From assembly GCA_021396245.1 (NCBI GenBank), contig WNYE01000027.1, forward strand, positions 310,001 through 374,000: a stretch of 64,000 nucleotides of DNA, in the 5' to 3' direction. Of the stretch, positions 34,761 to 45,534 are shown piece by piece (position 1 is the first letter of the stretch; every line of letters begins with the position of its first letter). The stretch is from Sporothrix humicola. Taxonomy: Eukaryota > Ascomycota > Sordariomycetes > Ophiostomatales > Ophiostomataceae. The notes beneath the pieces were generated by a model. That model was given only the letters and a program-made list of their open reading frames with translations. It was not told the DNA's origin and searched no databases. The position numbers were made by a program, and so were the translations under genes.

Positions 34761-36607
34761 ATGGGTTGGGTACATAAAGTCAACGCCAAGGTTGCCGCCA
34801 GTCCGGTTGGGCGATGGTTTCGCCTTGAGGGATCCGGTCACGTGAGTACATCGTTCCTTCCCTTTTCGATGTTTATGACCATGATATTCCGTCCAAACTT
34901 AATTTATGGCCGACAAACACCATGGAACTAACATTCCTCCCTCCTTAGCCGAAAGCGCGGCCGAATTCCTACTTCTTCACCGAGATCCGCGCCGGCCTGG
35001 CGGCCTTCTTCGCCATGGCGTACATCATCGCCGTGAACGCGTCGGTCGTGTCGGACTCGGGCGGCAACTGCGTGTGCACTGACGCCAACGACCCGTCGTG
35101 CTCGACCGACACAGCCTACGCCCTGTGCGTCAACCAGGTCAAGCGCGATCTGGTGACGTCGACGGCCGCCATCTCGGCGCTGACCTCGTTCTGCATGGGC
35201 CTGTTTGCGAACCTGCCCGTCTCGTTGGCACCCGGCATGGGCCTCAACGCCTACTTTGCCTACACGGTTGTTGGCTACCACGGAACGGGCTCAGTCCCCT
35301 ACGAGGTTGCCCTGACGGCCATCTTCGTTGAGGGCTGGATCTTCTTTGCGCTGGCCCTCTTCGGCATGCGCCAGTGGCTGGCCCGCGCGATCCCGACGGC
35401 GCTCAAGCTGGCCACCAGCGCGGGCATTGGTCTCTTTTTGACGCTGATCGGCCTGACCTACAGCGAGGGTCTCGGCATCACCGTCGGCGCCACGGCCACG
35501 CCCCTGGAGCTTGCGGGCTGCCCTGCATCGATGCGCGACCCCGACACCGGCCTGTGCCCCGACTCGGCCAAGATGCGCAACCCGGCGATGTGGGTGGGCA
35601 TTTTTGCGGGCGGAATTCTGACGGTCATTCTGATGATGTACCGCGTCAAGGGCGCCATTATTGCCGGCATTGCGCTTGTCAGCATCGCCTCGTGGCCCCG
35701 AAAGTCCGCCATCACCTACTTCCCCTACACCGACGAGGGCGACGACCTGTTCAACTTCTTCAAGCAGGTTGTTAGCTTCCACCCCATCGAGCGCATTCTC
35801 AATGTGCAATCTTGGAACGTCTCGGCCTACGGCAGCCAGTTCGGCCTCGCCCTGATCACGTTCCTGTACGTCGACATCCTCGACTGCACGGGCACGCTCT
35901 TCTCCATGGCCCGCTTCGCCGACATGGTCGACCCCGTTACCCAGGACTTTGAGGGCTCTGCCGTGGCCTACATGGTCGATGCCGTCGGCATTTCCATTGG
36001 CTCGCTGATGGGCAACTCGCCTGTGACTGCTTTCATCGAGTCTGGCGCCGGTATCAGCGAGGGCGGCAAGACGGGTCTGACCGCCATGACCACGGGCATC
36101 TGCTTCTTCATCTCCATCTTCTTTGCGCCCATTTTCGCCTCCATCCCGCCCTGGGCCACAGGCTCCGTCCTGATCCTCGTCGGCTCCATGATGATCAAGT
36201 CCGTCGTCGAGATCAACTGGAGCTACATGGGCGACGCCATCCCTGCCTTCCTGTGCATTGTCATGATGCCCTTCACCTACTCCATCGCCAACGGCCTGAT
36301 TGCTGGCGTCTGCAGCTACATTGCCATCAACACCACCATCTGGGTCCTCGAGAAGATCACCGGCGGCCGTCTCGTGCCCGCCGACAAGGATAAGAAGGAC
36401 CCCTGGACCTACCGCCTGCCCGGCGGCTTCTTCCCGCCCTGGCTTGTGCGTCTGGCTCGCGGCAAGAAGGACTTTTGGCGCGAGGAGCCCCGCCCCGTGA
36501 TTGGCGGCGAGGAGTCCAAGATTGGCGAGACGTCGCAGGATGCCGCCCAGGCCGATGCGAAGAGCGGCGAGACCGTGCAGGAGGGTGTTGCCAACGATAA
36601 GATGTAG
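34761..36607 (+). CDS. azgA: AzgA-type adenine/guanine/hypoxanthine permease
   Basis: Exons 34761-34841 and 34949-36607 (intron GTGAGT..CTAAC..TTAG) encode 579 residues, essentially the length of Aspergillus nidulans AzgA. The polytopic membrane protein begins with SYFFTEIRAGLAAFFAMAYIIAVN. It carries the family signature APGMGLNAYFAYTVVGYHG and the TFLYVDILDCTGTLFSMAR segment, followed by GNSPVTAFIESGAGISEGG, all substrate-site regions in AzgA/NCS2-like transporters. A hydrophilic loop with four cysteines (residues ~65-85) follows TM1, as in fungal homologues. It imports purines by proton symport at the plasma membrane. The C-terminal ~60 residues are cytosolic, charged and Lys-rich, suitable for ubiquitin-mediated endocytosis. 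Strong codon bias suggests good expression. Confidence 0.95.
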
Positions 36608-37046
36608 GTTGTTGACATGGCTGCCATCTCTGCCATTTCGGCCACCTTTGGATATTTTATTAATTTCTTTTTACATATTTTGGGGAGGCATTGTGTTGAT
36701 TTTGGATATTTTATATCATTTTATACCTTTTATTATCTAAATTGACGAGGCTGTATTGCAAAAAAGGCCGGCGAGCATCAATTAAACATTTATTATCTTT
36801 CGTTCTGTTGTCACAAAGAGCACTTCTCAGCCTCGGAATTTCGAAATGTCCGATCAGCCGATTCTGACGTATTTCCGCCCACCGCGCCGATCCTTTGACA
36901 CGCCGAAGCGGGATTAATACAAGATGGCCAACTAACAGACAAATCGAACAGAATCACCTTACTTCTGACATTGCGAATTGTTCATCTCCTTGAATTTCTC
37001 TCATTTATTTACACAGTCACCTTCAACACCAAATCCACCCATCATA
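36608..37046. promoter_or_regulatory. intergenic; AzgA terminator and next promoter
   Basis: Short AT-rich interval without a gene. TTTTATATCATTTTATACC-type sequence at ~36700-36740 probably belongs to the permease 3' UTR. Confidence 0.45.
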
Positions 37047-37661
37047 ATGGCATATGGTCTCCTTCTCCTCCGCAGCACTCCAATGGTGCTGTCGGCCGCT
37101 GCCGTGCAGTTCGACTACAGCCAGAGCCTGTTTCTCCGCCCGTTCCTCGACCTGCCGGCCGATCTCCAAGAAAAGGAAAAGGCTTCAGCACAGGAAAGCC
37201 GCTCACAGGTCAACATCCTACTCGGCCACTTTATTCACCACCAATTCCCGGCCGGCTTCAGCGCGATCTTCACTCTCTATCCCTTGACCTGGGTCGTCAC
37301 CGGTGCCAACCTCGCACTGGGCCATCCTGCGAGTCGGTTGGCTTCGCTGCTGGGTCTGTCCACCGTTAGTGGCATTGCCCTTGCTCCGGCGGCTCGCTAC
37401 TTTTATACGGCTGGCCTCGTCTTTAGCATTGGACACATGCTCTTTGGCCCCCGTGCCCTCGACTTGATGGAGACAATCGGCAAGCTGGGCGACAAGGCAA
37501 ACACCGAGACGGACAAGACGGACAATATAGACAAGACGCAAGATAATCTGAGCCTGCTGCAGAAATGGCTGACTCTGCATACCACTCGCTCGTTCACCGC
37601 CGACATTCCCGGATGGCTGTGCTTCACGGCTGCATTCCTGTTGAGCGTACGGCAGCGCTAA
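37047..37661 (+). CDS. small fungal membrane protein of unknown function
   Basis: Single exon, 204 residues, from ATG in ATCATAATGG. Hydrophobic segments are visible near the N-terminus (LLLLRSTPMVLSAAA), around FSAIFTLYPLTWVVTGANLAL, around AARYFYTAGLVFSIGHMLFGP, and at the C-terminus (DIPGWLCFTAAFLLSV). A charged Lys/Asp/Thr loop (TETDKTDNIDKTQDN) precedes the last one. The number and spacing of helices resemble small four-TM fungal proteins, but I cannot assign a family. An in-frame ATG at 36978 would add 23 residues; its context is poorer. It converges on the four-TM gene on the other strand, 236 bases away. Confidence 0.7.
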   Translation: MAYGLLLLRSTPMVLSAAAVQFDYSQSLFLRPFLDLPADLQEKEKASAQESRSQVNILLGHFIHHQFPAGFSAIFTLYPLTWVVTGANLALGHPASRLASLLGLSTVSGIALAPAARYFYTAGLVFSIGHMLFGPRALDLMETIGKLGDKANTETDKTDNIDKTQDNLSLLQKWLTLHTTRSFTADIPGWLCFTAAFLLSVRQR

Positions 37662-37897
37662 GGGCGGCATGGTGTTTTGATTGTTTATATGCACCGCATG
37701 TTTGAGGTATTACCTCTTTATAAGTCTAACCCGGCTAAATCGACAATCACGATCAACACAGCCCATGCACGTTATTTTACATTTTACCGGGTTAAGATAC
37801 GCCCGACGAGTATTACAAGAATGAGGCTGTGTGGCTTTGGAAATCTCAATGTATATACTTTATCAAATGAATATTATTATGATTACTATTGTGGTTG

Positions 37898-38492
37898 TTA
37901 TTCCACGGATGGCTCTCCGCCTTCACGCTCTCTCTTCCACTGCCGAACAACTGTGCACCCAAGAACACCCGTTGCTATGACCGACAAAACATGAAGGCCT
38001 CTGTAATAATCGTTTTAGTTTTTATTGTTTCCGGAAGAAAAAAATTCGGGAAAACTTACGCCACGGCTATGGCAAGCTTTGCTGTCATGAACGCTGCATC
38101 GTCTACTTTTGATGGCTCTCTTGGTGGATATGAATGGTCGCCACGACCGAAGCCCGGAAGAAAAGACAGCACGGCGCCAATGGAACAGAAAATAATGACA
38201 GGTATGTCGGTAACAATAAGATATGGTACAAGTTTCGATGATTTGGCGTTGTAGAGAAGGATGCCGGCTACATCGCCGAGCACAGAGATGATGGCCTGTT
38301 TCCTGTTAGGATGAAAATGGTGCAACTATCTCACCCAGGAGCACTTACCCCGACGATCAAAACACCATAGGCTGCTTCTCGTGACAGGACAGCAGTGTAA
38401 ATTGCTATTGCAGCAAGAGAGATGGCCGTTGCAATCATTCCTAGGCGAATTGTCGTGTGCAGCCACCAGCCGACGTCTCGCGACAAGACCAT
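37898..38492 (-). CDS. four-TM membrane protein, MARVEL-like topology
   Basis: This gene appears only after splicing. Minus-strand exons 38492-38349, 38295-38060 and 38000-37898, introns 53 and 59 nt (both donors GTAAGT; acceptors AAACAG and TTACAG), give 160 residues in one continuous frame. Four hydrophobic stretches are visible: IRLGMIATAISLAAIAIYTAV, YGVLIVGAIISVLGDVAG, PYLIVTDIPVIIFCSIGAVLSFL and AKLAIAVAGLHVLSVIATGVLG. A charged tail ends QWKREREGGEPSVE. The topology and size resemble fungal MARVEL-domain membrane proteins, but no diagnostic motif was found. The first intron uses the second of two AGs after CATCCTAAC. The start could lie further upstream, since the frame is open to 38657 (MEVKQAEE). 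Confidence 0.7.
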
Positions 38493-39606
38493 CGCGATGT
38501 TTGATGTCGTGAGATTTTCGGCGACTCGAGTTCTATTGGCATCTGAAAAACGGAAAGAAGAGACGAGGACAAGAGCACTGGATGTTCTCATCTTATACTT
38601 TGTATTCCACTTGTTGAGAGGCATTTCTTTATTTTCTTCAGCCTGTTTGACCTCCAACGTTCATGTTGCTGTGGCGCAGGCTGGCGAACAACAACTGTGC
38701 CGCACAGAAAATTCAGAGACTGTAATTGCTTCAAATCTGTTGCACTATGGGCACAAAATAAGTAAACACTCGAACACGGCTCATATTGGGGGAAAATTCG
38801 ATGAGCCGCTCCATGAAGCACAGCCTTTCTCAAAGTCAATATCGACAACAGGTCACCTGACCTCAAGTTCAGGGTTAAAGAACGTCTTAGGGGTTTTCAT
38901 CCGTTTGTCCAGATATACGACTTACTTCAAGGGAGAACAGTTAGAGTGTGCCAAGGATGTGTCCATTCAAGATGCTGTCAAAGAGATAGTATCGCGTTGA
39001 CCGTCGCCCACAAAAACGGCATAGAGCCAGGAGGCTGAACTGGATCGAACTGTGTTTGGTAAAGATAATCACAGGCCCTGAAGCCACCAACACAATATTT
39101 CCTATTTGGGCATGCTTCTTCCCCATTTGTTGTTTCTCAACCTGTGACTCTATGCGACTTGTTTTTCTTCTATTGATTTTCTCTTGCCCGTTAAAAACGT
39201 GGCGTGTTAAGTAGAACAACAGACTATCATGAGTATTTGGCAACGACCATAAACTCGAACATCCCGGCCAGTAAGCGGTAAGATACTTTTTTTTATTGAC
39301 TCTCCGAGTGGCTCTGAAGACCCAACCCGTAAATGTGATGGCCTCGAGCTGAATACCAGAAGTGTATGCTAACGCACAGATTGGCGTAATATTGGAAATT
39401 GGTGGCTTGGCCGAGGAACTGACTTTAGACTCGAACTCCTTTGGTCAACCCTCACTTTAAAAAAAGGCTTTTAAGCTTGTTTCTCCCTTATTTTCTTATT
39501 TCCTTTAATTTTCCATCTTGTCTCTCATACTCTACGATGTTGGTGGAACATCACAACTGAGACTGAGACCTCAATTGAGATCGCAATCCGTCTTACCTTT
39601 CCCAAG
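38493..39606. other. intergenic upstream of the four-TM gene and the secreted protein
   Basis: Divergent promoter interval. Open frames at 38422-39000 (plus) and 38588-38866 (minus) are interrupted relative to any family and not called. The left ~170 bases may be the leader or an N-terminal extension of the four-TM gene. Confidence 0.5.
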
Positions 39607-40449
39607 ATGCGTCTTCAAAACATTGTCGCCGGCGCCTTTGCCGCTCTCTCACTGCTCGACGGCGTTGCAGGCTCAAACTGTCGGCCCAGAAAGTCGAGCA
39701 GTGCTGTGTCGTCCGGCCACTCATCGGCTCCTTCTTCTTCGCCGTCATCTGTTCCTTCATCGTCACCCTCTTCGGCGCCTTCTTCTGGTTCATCATCAGC
39801 ACCGTCGTCCAGCCCGTCGTCATATCCGTCCGGTCCCTCTTCGTCTCCCTCTTCGTCTCCCTCTTCGTCTCCCTCTTCGTCTCCATCCTCCTCGCCCTCG
39901 CCATCCAGCCCTTCTTCTCCTCCATCGTCCAGCCCGTCCGCCTCTCCCACGCCTATCTGCTTCAATATCATTGCCCAGAGCGCGGGCAACGGCCATGTCG
40001 ACGGCGAAATTTTGGTCGTCCAGAATGGCGTTCCCTATCCATTCTTTGGCGTGAGTGGCGATGGATGGGTGGAGGCTGTCCTGTCGTTGACGCCGGAGGG
40101 CTATCTGCAGCAGCAGGGCAATGTTAACCACGGCACCATCTTTGGCTATTACGGCTACCCCTACATCATCATGGCCAGTCCTGGCCTCTTCAGCCAGAAC
40201 GGAAATGAGCCCGCCGTATGCACGCTCAACACCGCGACGTCGTCTGTGGAGTGCACGGTGTCCGCCACTGGATATGGCCCAGGGCTGTTTTCGGCTATCC
40301 CAGACAACCAACTTATCGATTATATTCTGTACTGGACAGACATGGGCGGCGGGGTCAACAATTCGCCTCCAACTCCAGATGGCTACCTGCCGGCGACCAT
40401 GTCGTATGTGGAGGTCGAGTGTCCGCTGACGCCGGATTTGAGGCGGTAG
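39607..40449 (+). CDS. secreted Ser/Pro-rich protein with a C-terminal cysteine-poor domain
   Basis: Single exon, 280 residues. The N-terminus (MRLQNIVAGAFAALSLLDGVAG) is a clear signal peptide. Residues ~30-115 are an SSPS/SSAP repeat linker, expected to be heavily O-mannosylated. The last ~165 residues form a compact-looking domain rich in Gly, Tyr and aromatic residues (ICFNIIAQSAGNGHVDGE, GYYGYPYIIMASPG, DGYLPATMSYVEVECPL) with a few cysteines. No GPI-attachment tail is seen, so it is probably secreted or wall-associated. The modular layout (linker first, then domain) resembles wall-anchored modules, but I do not recognise the C-terminal family. The start codon sits directly before the signal peptide. 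Confidence 0.8.
   Translation: MRLQNIVAGAFAALSLLDGVAGSNCRPRKSSSAVSSGHSSAPSSSPSSVPSSSPSSAPSSGSSSAPSSSPSSYPSGPSSSPSSSPSSSPSSSPSSSPSPSSPSSPPSSSPSASPTPICFNIIAQSAGNGHVDGEILVVQNGVPYPFFGVSGDGWVEAVLSLTPEGYLQQQGNVNHGTIFGYYGYPYIIMASPGLFSQNGNEPAVCTLNTATSSVECTVSATGYGPGLFSAIPDNQLIDYILYWTDMGGGVNNSPPTPDGYLPATMSYVEVECPLTPDLRR
39841..39888 (+). repeat. 12-nt minisatellite in the Ser/Pro linker
   Basis: Four near-perfect tandem copies of TCGTCTCCCTCT (the last diverges at its end) encode SSPS units. Array length is likely to vary between strains. Confidence 0.85.
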
Positions 40450-40925
40450 GCGACATGATGTAGTCGTGGGGTTTGAAAGTTATATTGGTTTAAAATGCAA
40501 TACCTCAGTTGGGTCCCAAAATGATTTGCGGTTTCAACAATGCTGATTTACATGGCTTCGTCATCCGCAATCATATGATGAAGACGGAAGGAACGCTCTT
40601 GCCCAACTAAGGAAGCTACCGAATACACTATAGTTTTCCTGCCAATGCATACCTCTCATAATAGTGAATTCAGTGACTTTGATTGTCGGCCATTAAACAA
40701 AAACTTCAATACTCAGGTTCTTGCGTATATCAAATGGAGATGAATTGTTGGTCTACATAGTATGAAACCTATTATGAGTGTAGATGAAATGTCATGAGAG
40801 TTGGGTATCAAATTTGTTTCGTCCGCTCTTTCCCTGTCTCCTACCTCTCCTCCAACGAGCCTCACCATCGTGCCTTCCTCTTTGCTCTACGTCGACCGCC
40901 CCCCGATCCCCTATTCCCTCTTTCT
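40450..40925. other. intergenic between convergent genes
   Basis: The 3' flanks of the secreted protein gene (plus) and the RMND1-like gene (minus) meet here. AT-rich on the left, C-rich on the right; no gene is seen. Confidence 0.55.
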
Positions 40926-42512
40926 TTACTCCTTCACAATATCTCCCTGAATCTGCTTGGACTCACTCTTCTCCTCATTTCCCTCCTTCAAGTCGAGATA
41001 CACACGACGCAGCTCGAAAACAACCTCGACAGCAATCAGCACGATGATGATCCACTCCAGACGCGTGCCGTGGCGCTCGCTTGAAATCTCACGCAGAACC
41101 GTGGCAATTTCCTGTGCGTAGTCCATCTTCTGGTTCAGCGTCTTGATACGGACACCCACATCCAGAGCTCGTCCGACTTGCTCGTAATAGCCTTCGAGGC
41201 CCAGTTCCGAACGAGCGTCCCAAAAGATGTCTGGCAGCGCGTCCGTCAGCTCGCGGTAGTGGTTCAGCTGTGCGCGCAGACTCAGCAGCTCGCCCGTCTT
41301 TTGCAAGATGAACTTTTGCGAAATATGGCCGAGGCCGCCGCCGTCACGTCCACCACTCTTTCGACCAGCCAGAATTTCGGGAATCCGCCGTGTCGACTCG
41401 AAATAGTCGGTAAACGACTGCTCCAGAACCGCCAACTTTGTGCTGCGGGCAAGGCCTGATGAAAAGGCAATCTGGGCGCGCGTCGTCGCCAGTCGGTCGC
41501 CCTCGGTCTCCTCATGACGCGTTCCCAAAACGACCACGTCGCCGCGCATGGCACTGTTTTCGCGAGAAGCATCCCGCCGGAAGTCGAGCGTCTCCGTCTC
41601 GCGAAGGTCCACAAACGGATCGGCAGCGGCAGCCACCAGATGCGATGTCGCCAGTGCATCAATGGCATCGGCCGGTAAGCCCCAGCCGACAAGTGTGCCT
41701 GATTCAAACACAAAGATGTCGACCTCGCGCCACTCTTCCTCGCTGCCATTTTCGGTCGGCGGCCACCACTTGCGTGCATGCACCAGCTCGTGTGACTCGA
41801 AGCCGCTGCCATCCGGATCAAGTTCGTAGCCCTGACCTTCGAGGATCGCCATGACTTTGTCCATGTCAAACGACTCCGCAAGACACACGGCGCTGATGAC
41901 GGTGCTGCCGTCGTCTACCAAATCAAGTTCGGTATCGGCCTCAGCGGCTTCCCGCGCCTCACGCCGGGCTCTGGATGATCGAGTCAGAGAACTCGGCGTG
42001 CCGTGTTCGTCCACCTCTGTATCTTGGTCCATGGAGCGTGTTTGTTTGTCGCGGGCAGCTTTGGCTTTGGACGGCATCGACGTGACACCTGGCTGCTGTT
42101 GGGCAATCGCAGCAACGCGGCGCAGCGAGTTCTTTGCGCCAGCAGACCGAGGCTTCCGCTTGGCTGCTTGGACCGCCGCCGCCGAAGGTGCCGTCGTGGC
42201 CCTGGTATTCTTTGCATCCTTCCCACCTGGGCCATCCTTTTCGAACCCAAAACTGCCTCCAGAGTTTCCCCTCTCATTTCCATGGGCTCGAAGGAGCTGG
42301 TTTGATGTGGACAGGCCACGCTGATTGGACATCCTGGCTGCCGACACATAGTGGAAGCCACATGTTTGGGTTGTGTGAGAGTTCGAGGCATAGGCTGCCG
42401 GCAACTGAAATCTCGGCGCCGAGATAGCGGCCGGAGATGCTCGCCCCACGGCAGAGATCACCGCCCGGCCGAACCGGCTGCTGGAAGTCGACGCGATTGC
42501 TGGTGAGAGCAT
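40926..42512 (-). CDS. mitochondrial DUF155 protein, RMND1/Mrx10-like
   Basis: A single coding exon of 528 residues. The N-terminal ~110 residues are Ser/Arg/Ala-rich with few acids, as in a mitochondrial presequence. After a basic, disordered stretch the DUF155 (RMD1/YagE) domain begins at STVISAVCLAESFDMDKVMAIL. It continues through DIFVFESGTLVGWGL, RGDVVVLGTRHEETEGDRLATTRAQIAFSSGLARS and LHYR-like helices. Near the C-terminus is one transmembrane helix (LEWIIIVLIAVEVVFEL). Family knowledge: human RMND1 and yeast Mrx10 are inner-membrane proteins that support mitochondrial translation. A plausible 72-nt 5' UTR intron lies immediately upstream (42592 to 42521; donor GTACGT, acceptor TTTTGCAG, ending eight bases before the ATG). 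Confidence 0.88.
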   Translation of the reverse strand: MLSPAIASTSSSRFGRAVISAVGRASPAAISAPRFQLPAAYASNSHTTQTCGFHYVSAARMSNQRGLSTSNQLLRAHGNERGNSGGSFGFEKDGPGGKDAKNTRATTAPSAAAVQAAKRKPRSAGAKNSLRRVAAIAQQQPGVTSMPSKAKAARDKQTRSMDQDTEVDEHGTPSSLTRSSRARREAREAAEADTELDLVDDGSTVISAVCLAESFDMDKVMAILEGQGYELDPDGSGFESHELVHARKWWPPTENGSEEEWREVDIFVFESGTLVGWGLPADAIDALATSHLVAAAADPFVDLRETETLDFRRDASRENSAMRGDVVVLGTRHEETEGDRLATTRAQIAFSSGLARSTKLAVLEQSFTDYFESTRRIPEILAGRKSGGRDGGGLGHISQKFILQKTGELLSLRAQLNHYRELTDALPDIFWDARSELGLEGYYEQVGRALDVGVRIKTLNQKMDYAQEIATVLREISSERHGTRLEWIIIVLIAVEVVFELRRVYLDLKEGNEEKSESKQIQGDIVKE

Positions 42513-44094
42513 GGCGGCAGCTGCAAAATGATAGCCATGAAAGGATTCTGTTTATTTGTGAAACATAACGCAATGGCAGGAACAACACGTACTGTCACGT
42601 ATGTCACGTTCGTCGTACGTTTGAGCTCAAAAACAAATCTTGAATGGTCGCGGTTGGTTGTTGAGTTTTCGGTGCCTCGCCTCGCCGGCTAACTGTGGAC
42701 TCTCCGCGAATTACAGGTCTTCATTCACCATGGTGGCCACTGGAATGGCTTGGCTTTTAGTGGGGTCTGACCTGACCTCCATGCCTGTAGGCCCGGATAT
42801 ATGAATAATTATAGGCACATTTCGCCTCAACAGCTGCATATCCAGGCAGCATTATAACAACATTATTATCTCTCCACCCATGGAATTGAAATAAACAAAA
42901 GGTAAGTAAGAGTAAACAAGAAGGTCATTTCTTTCTCTCGCTGTTTTGAAATCGTCAATTGCTTCTTTTTGTCAGTCCAAGTCGTCGCGTGTTCTGCTTC
43001 CATCCCATCTTCCTTCCAGCACGAGGGAACTACGTCACAGCGCTCTTTGTGTTAGCTTTCACCGCTAACGAGCGGGGCCTGTTCCTCCTATTCAGGGTCT
43101 GCTGGGCGGGGCTTCCAACGCACTTCTCCTCTACCATCGTACCTTGTGTGTCCTCTTGTCCTCATCCAGTCGAACTGTTGTATCAACCACACGCCACCAA
43201 CACTCCTTTGGATCCAACAAGCAGCTCCAATTTTCACGGGCTGGTCCTTACACAGCTAATTATCACATTAAGAGCCATTCTCCTCTCCAGGAGTACAGAA
43301 TACAGAATACAAGCAAACGAGCTGTTGAAGAAAGCTTCTCTCCTCGTCCACAACATCTGCTCAACTGTCTCACCTGTTCACTTCCGGGACCTCCTTTCTT
43401 CCTCACTTTCGTCAAACCCTTTTTGTTGTCACTTCTTCCCTGTTTCCCCACAAACCCCGTATTATCTGCATTCCATCCCCAGACATACCCTGGTCCCCCA
43501 ACAAGACCGTCGATCTTTACCCCCTCATCGATAAAAGTGCACTCGCCGAACCAGACGGCTCTGAACCTTCTGAACCTCATCTGCCAACTTTTTTCGCCTC
43601 CAACTGTCTTTCTCTGAGAGTTTCTCTGCGAGTTTCGATCATACTAGGGACTTGAGCCACTCACATCACTTCATTATTCCCCGGAGAGGTGATCGACAAC
43701 AGCCTTTCCGTGTGTGATCTGAACAACGCGGGAAGAAAGAAAGGACAAGACGGGAAAAGAGCCTTGATAGTGTAAGTAAGATGCCATTGGCCGCCCCATT
43801 GACCATCTTGAAGTTGCGTTTATTTTGAAGAGCCATTTCTTATATATCGAGCGCTCGCCATGTTTCGCGTGGCCCGAAGTCTACAAGATGAGGTTAATTT
43901 TCCCTCTTTGCAACCCAGTGGTTTAATCTTAAACTTATCTGAATATATGCCCGTGTATACATCTCTCCCAGTCACATAACATCACTTTCTTCTTCTTTTA
44001 ACATCAATCCCTTCAATCATCACGCACAATGTCCCAAGTTATGAATCTAATTGCTCACAACTATCCGTTTGCCTTTGCAGGACAACGGCCCATC
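42513..44094. promoter_or_regulatory. divergent interval between RMND1-like gene and TBCC
   Basis: No protein gene is recognised; a 191-codon open frame at 42959-43534 has C/T-rich leader composition. A strong donor (TAGT|GTAAGT at 43772) and an acceptor (CCTTTGCAG ending 44080) suggest a 5' UTR intron in the TBCC transcript. Confidence 0.45.
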
Positions 44095-45361
44095 ATGGAT
44101 CCCAAGGAGCGGTTCTACCGCCAATTCCAAATCGAGGTTCAAGGTGAGTACTCAACCAAAAGGCGTACAATTCAAGATAATGGTTTCTAACAACACAGAC
44201 ATTCAAACCTTCATCAGCAAGATTGGCTCTATTTCCGTCGTCGGTGGCGAGCGCAAAGATGCCACGGACAGCATTTTGACACGGATCTCCAAGTTGTCCC
44301 TCGAGGTGGCTGATGCTGCTGACTTCATTCCGGCCTACGACCAGCGGACGTATTCTGCGGTATGCAAATTTCGTGTGGATTAATATTTTAATTATTTTTA
44401 TGCCCTTGGCTAATCATCTTAGACTGTCAAGTCTCTCACAGACCAGCTGAATGAGGAGCTGGCCCGGCTGGCACCAGCCAAACCCCGGTTCCAGTTCAAA
44501 AAGGCGCCCAAGACGGCAGCGGCGACAACAGGAATCAGCACGCCAGCTGCACCAGACAACCGGTTGCTCCGTGGTGTGCCAGACAAGCCTGTTGCCAAAC
44601 CAGAAACACAAGACGCAGCCACTGCAGCCGAGGCCTCTGACGCTGTTGGTGCTCTGCCGGTTCTCGGTGCCGGTACGGCCGTTGCTTCTAAGAACTACAA
44701 CGCCGAAATCGCCGCCAAGGATGGCATCAGTACTGGCGGCGGCGGCATCCGGAAACCCAGCTTCTCAACCGCCCGTGAGGTGACACTCTCTGGCCACACC
44801 GGCCTGCACATTATTCTCCCATTGTCGGCCTCTCGCGCCACTGCATACGGCAGCCTAACCGACCTTCGCAACTGTGTTGTCGACATGTCTGTACCCACAG
44901 CCAGCGCAGCTCGCGGCGGCGGCGGTGCCGCTTTCCAGAGCCTGATGATGCGCAATATTGAGCGCAGCCTGGTCGTGGCCGGCCATGTCAGCGGCGCGGT
45001 GCACATTACCGGTCTCAAGAACTGTGTGCTCGTCGTGGCAGCCCGCCAGGTGCGTATCCACGAGTGCGACGGCGTGGACGTGTACCTCCAGTGCGGCAGT
45101 CGGCCCATTATCGAGGACTGCAAAAAGATGCGCTTTGCTCCGCTGCCCAAAGTATATGCCAACGATGGTGACAGCGAGGCCACCAACCAGTGGGACCAGG
45201 TGGACGACTTCAAGTGGCTGCGGTCTGACGCGTCGCCCAACTGGAGCGTGCTGCCCGAGGCCGAGCGGCTGCATGACACCGTCTGGACAGGCGCCGTGGC
45301 CGGCGGGCCGGGTCTGGGAACAGAGGATGTGTTGGCTGCCGTAGGGATTGGAAAGAAGTGA
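44095..45361 (+). CDS. tubulin-specific chaperone C (TBCC)
   Basis: Exons 44095-44143, 44199-44359 and 44423-45361 encode 382 residues. The N-terminus (MDPKERFYRQFQIEVQDIQTFISKI) and the helical stretch after it form the TBCC spectrin-like domain. A Pro/Ala/Thr linker follows, then the C-CAP/cofactor C beta-helix domain from about residue 185 (GHTGLHIILPLSASRATAYGSLTDLRNCVV through GSRPIIEDCKKMRFAP). Arg281 in QVRIHEC aligns with the catalytic arginine finger that stimulates beta-tubulin GTPase in the TBCD/TBCE/TBCC complex. An upstream in-frame ATG at 44029 would add 22 residues, but the bases between carry a strong intron-like 3' end (CTAAT, then CCTTTGCAG), so 44095 is preferred. It is convergent with MED9. 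Confidence 0.88.
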
Positions 45362-45534
45362 GCGGATAGTGGCTTAATCTGCCGAGGGTGCTGGGCAAAG
45401 GCGTTGATACCAATATTGATATTTTGTGTGCTTTAAGAGTTCTCGAATCAGGGTGTAATGGAATATCGTTCAATTCAAAAGATGTTTGTCGTGTCGTATA
45501 ATCGTGTCATTATTGTCGCTCTCTCATAAACGTC

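Noticed and set aside
39593..39989. Acidic antisense frames opposite the Ser/Pro-rich protein
   Set aside because: They are the reverse of the TCGTCTCCCTCT array, yielding Glu/Gly/Asp repeats; the sense frame has a signal peptide and a plausible domain.
42959..43534. 191-codon open frame upstream of TBCC
   Set aside because: C/T-rich leader composition, no motif, and surrounded by leader-type splice signals.
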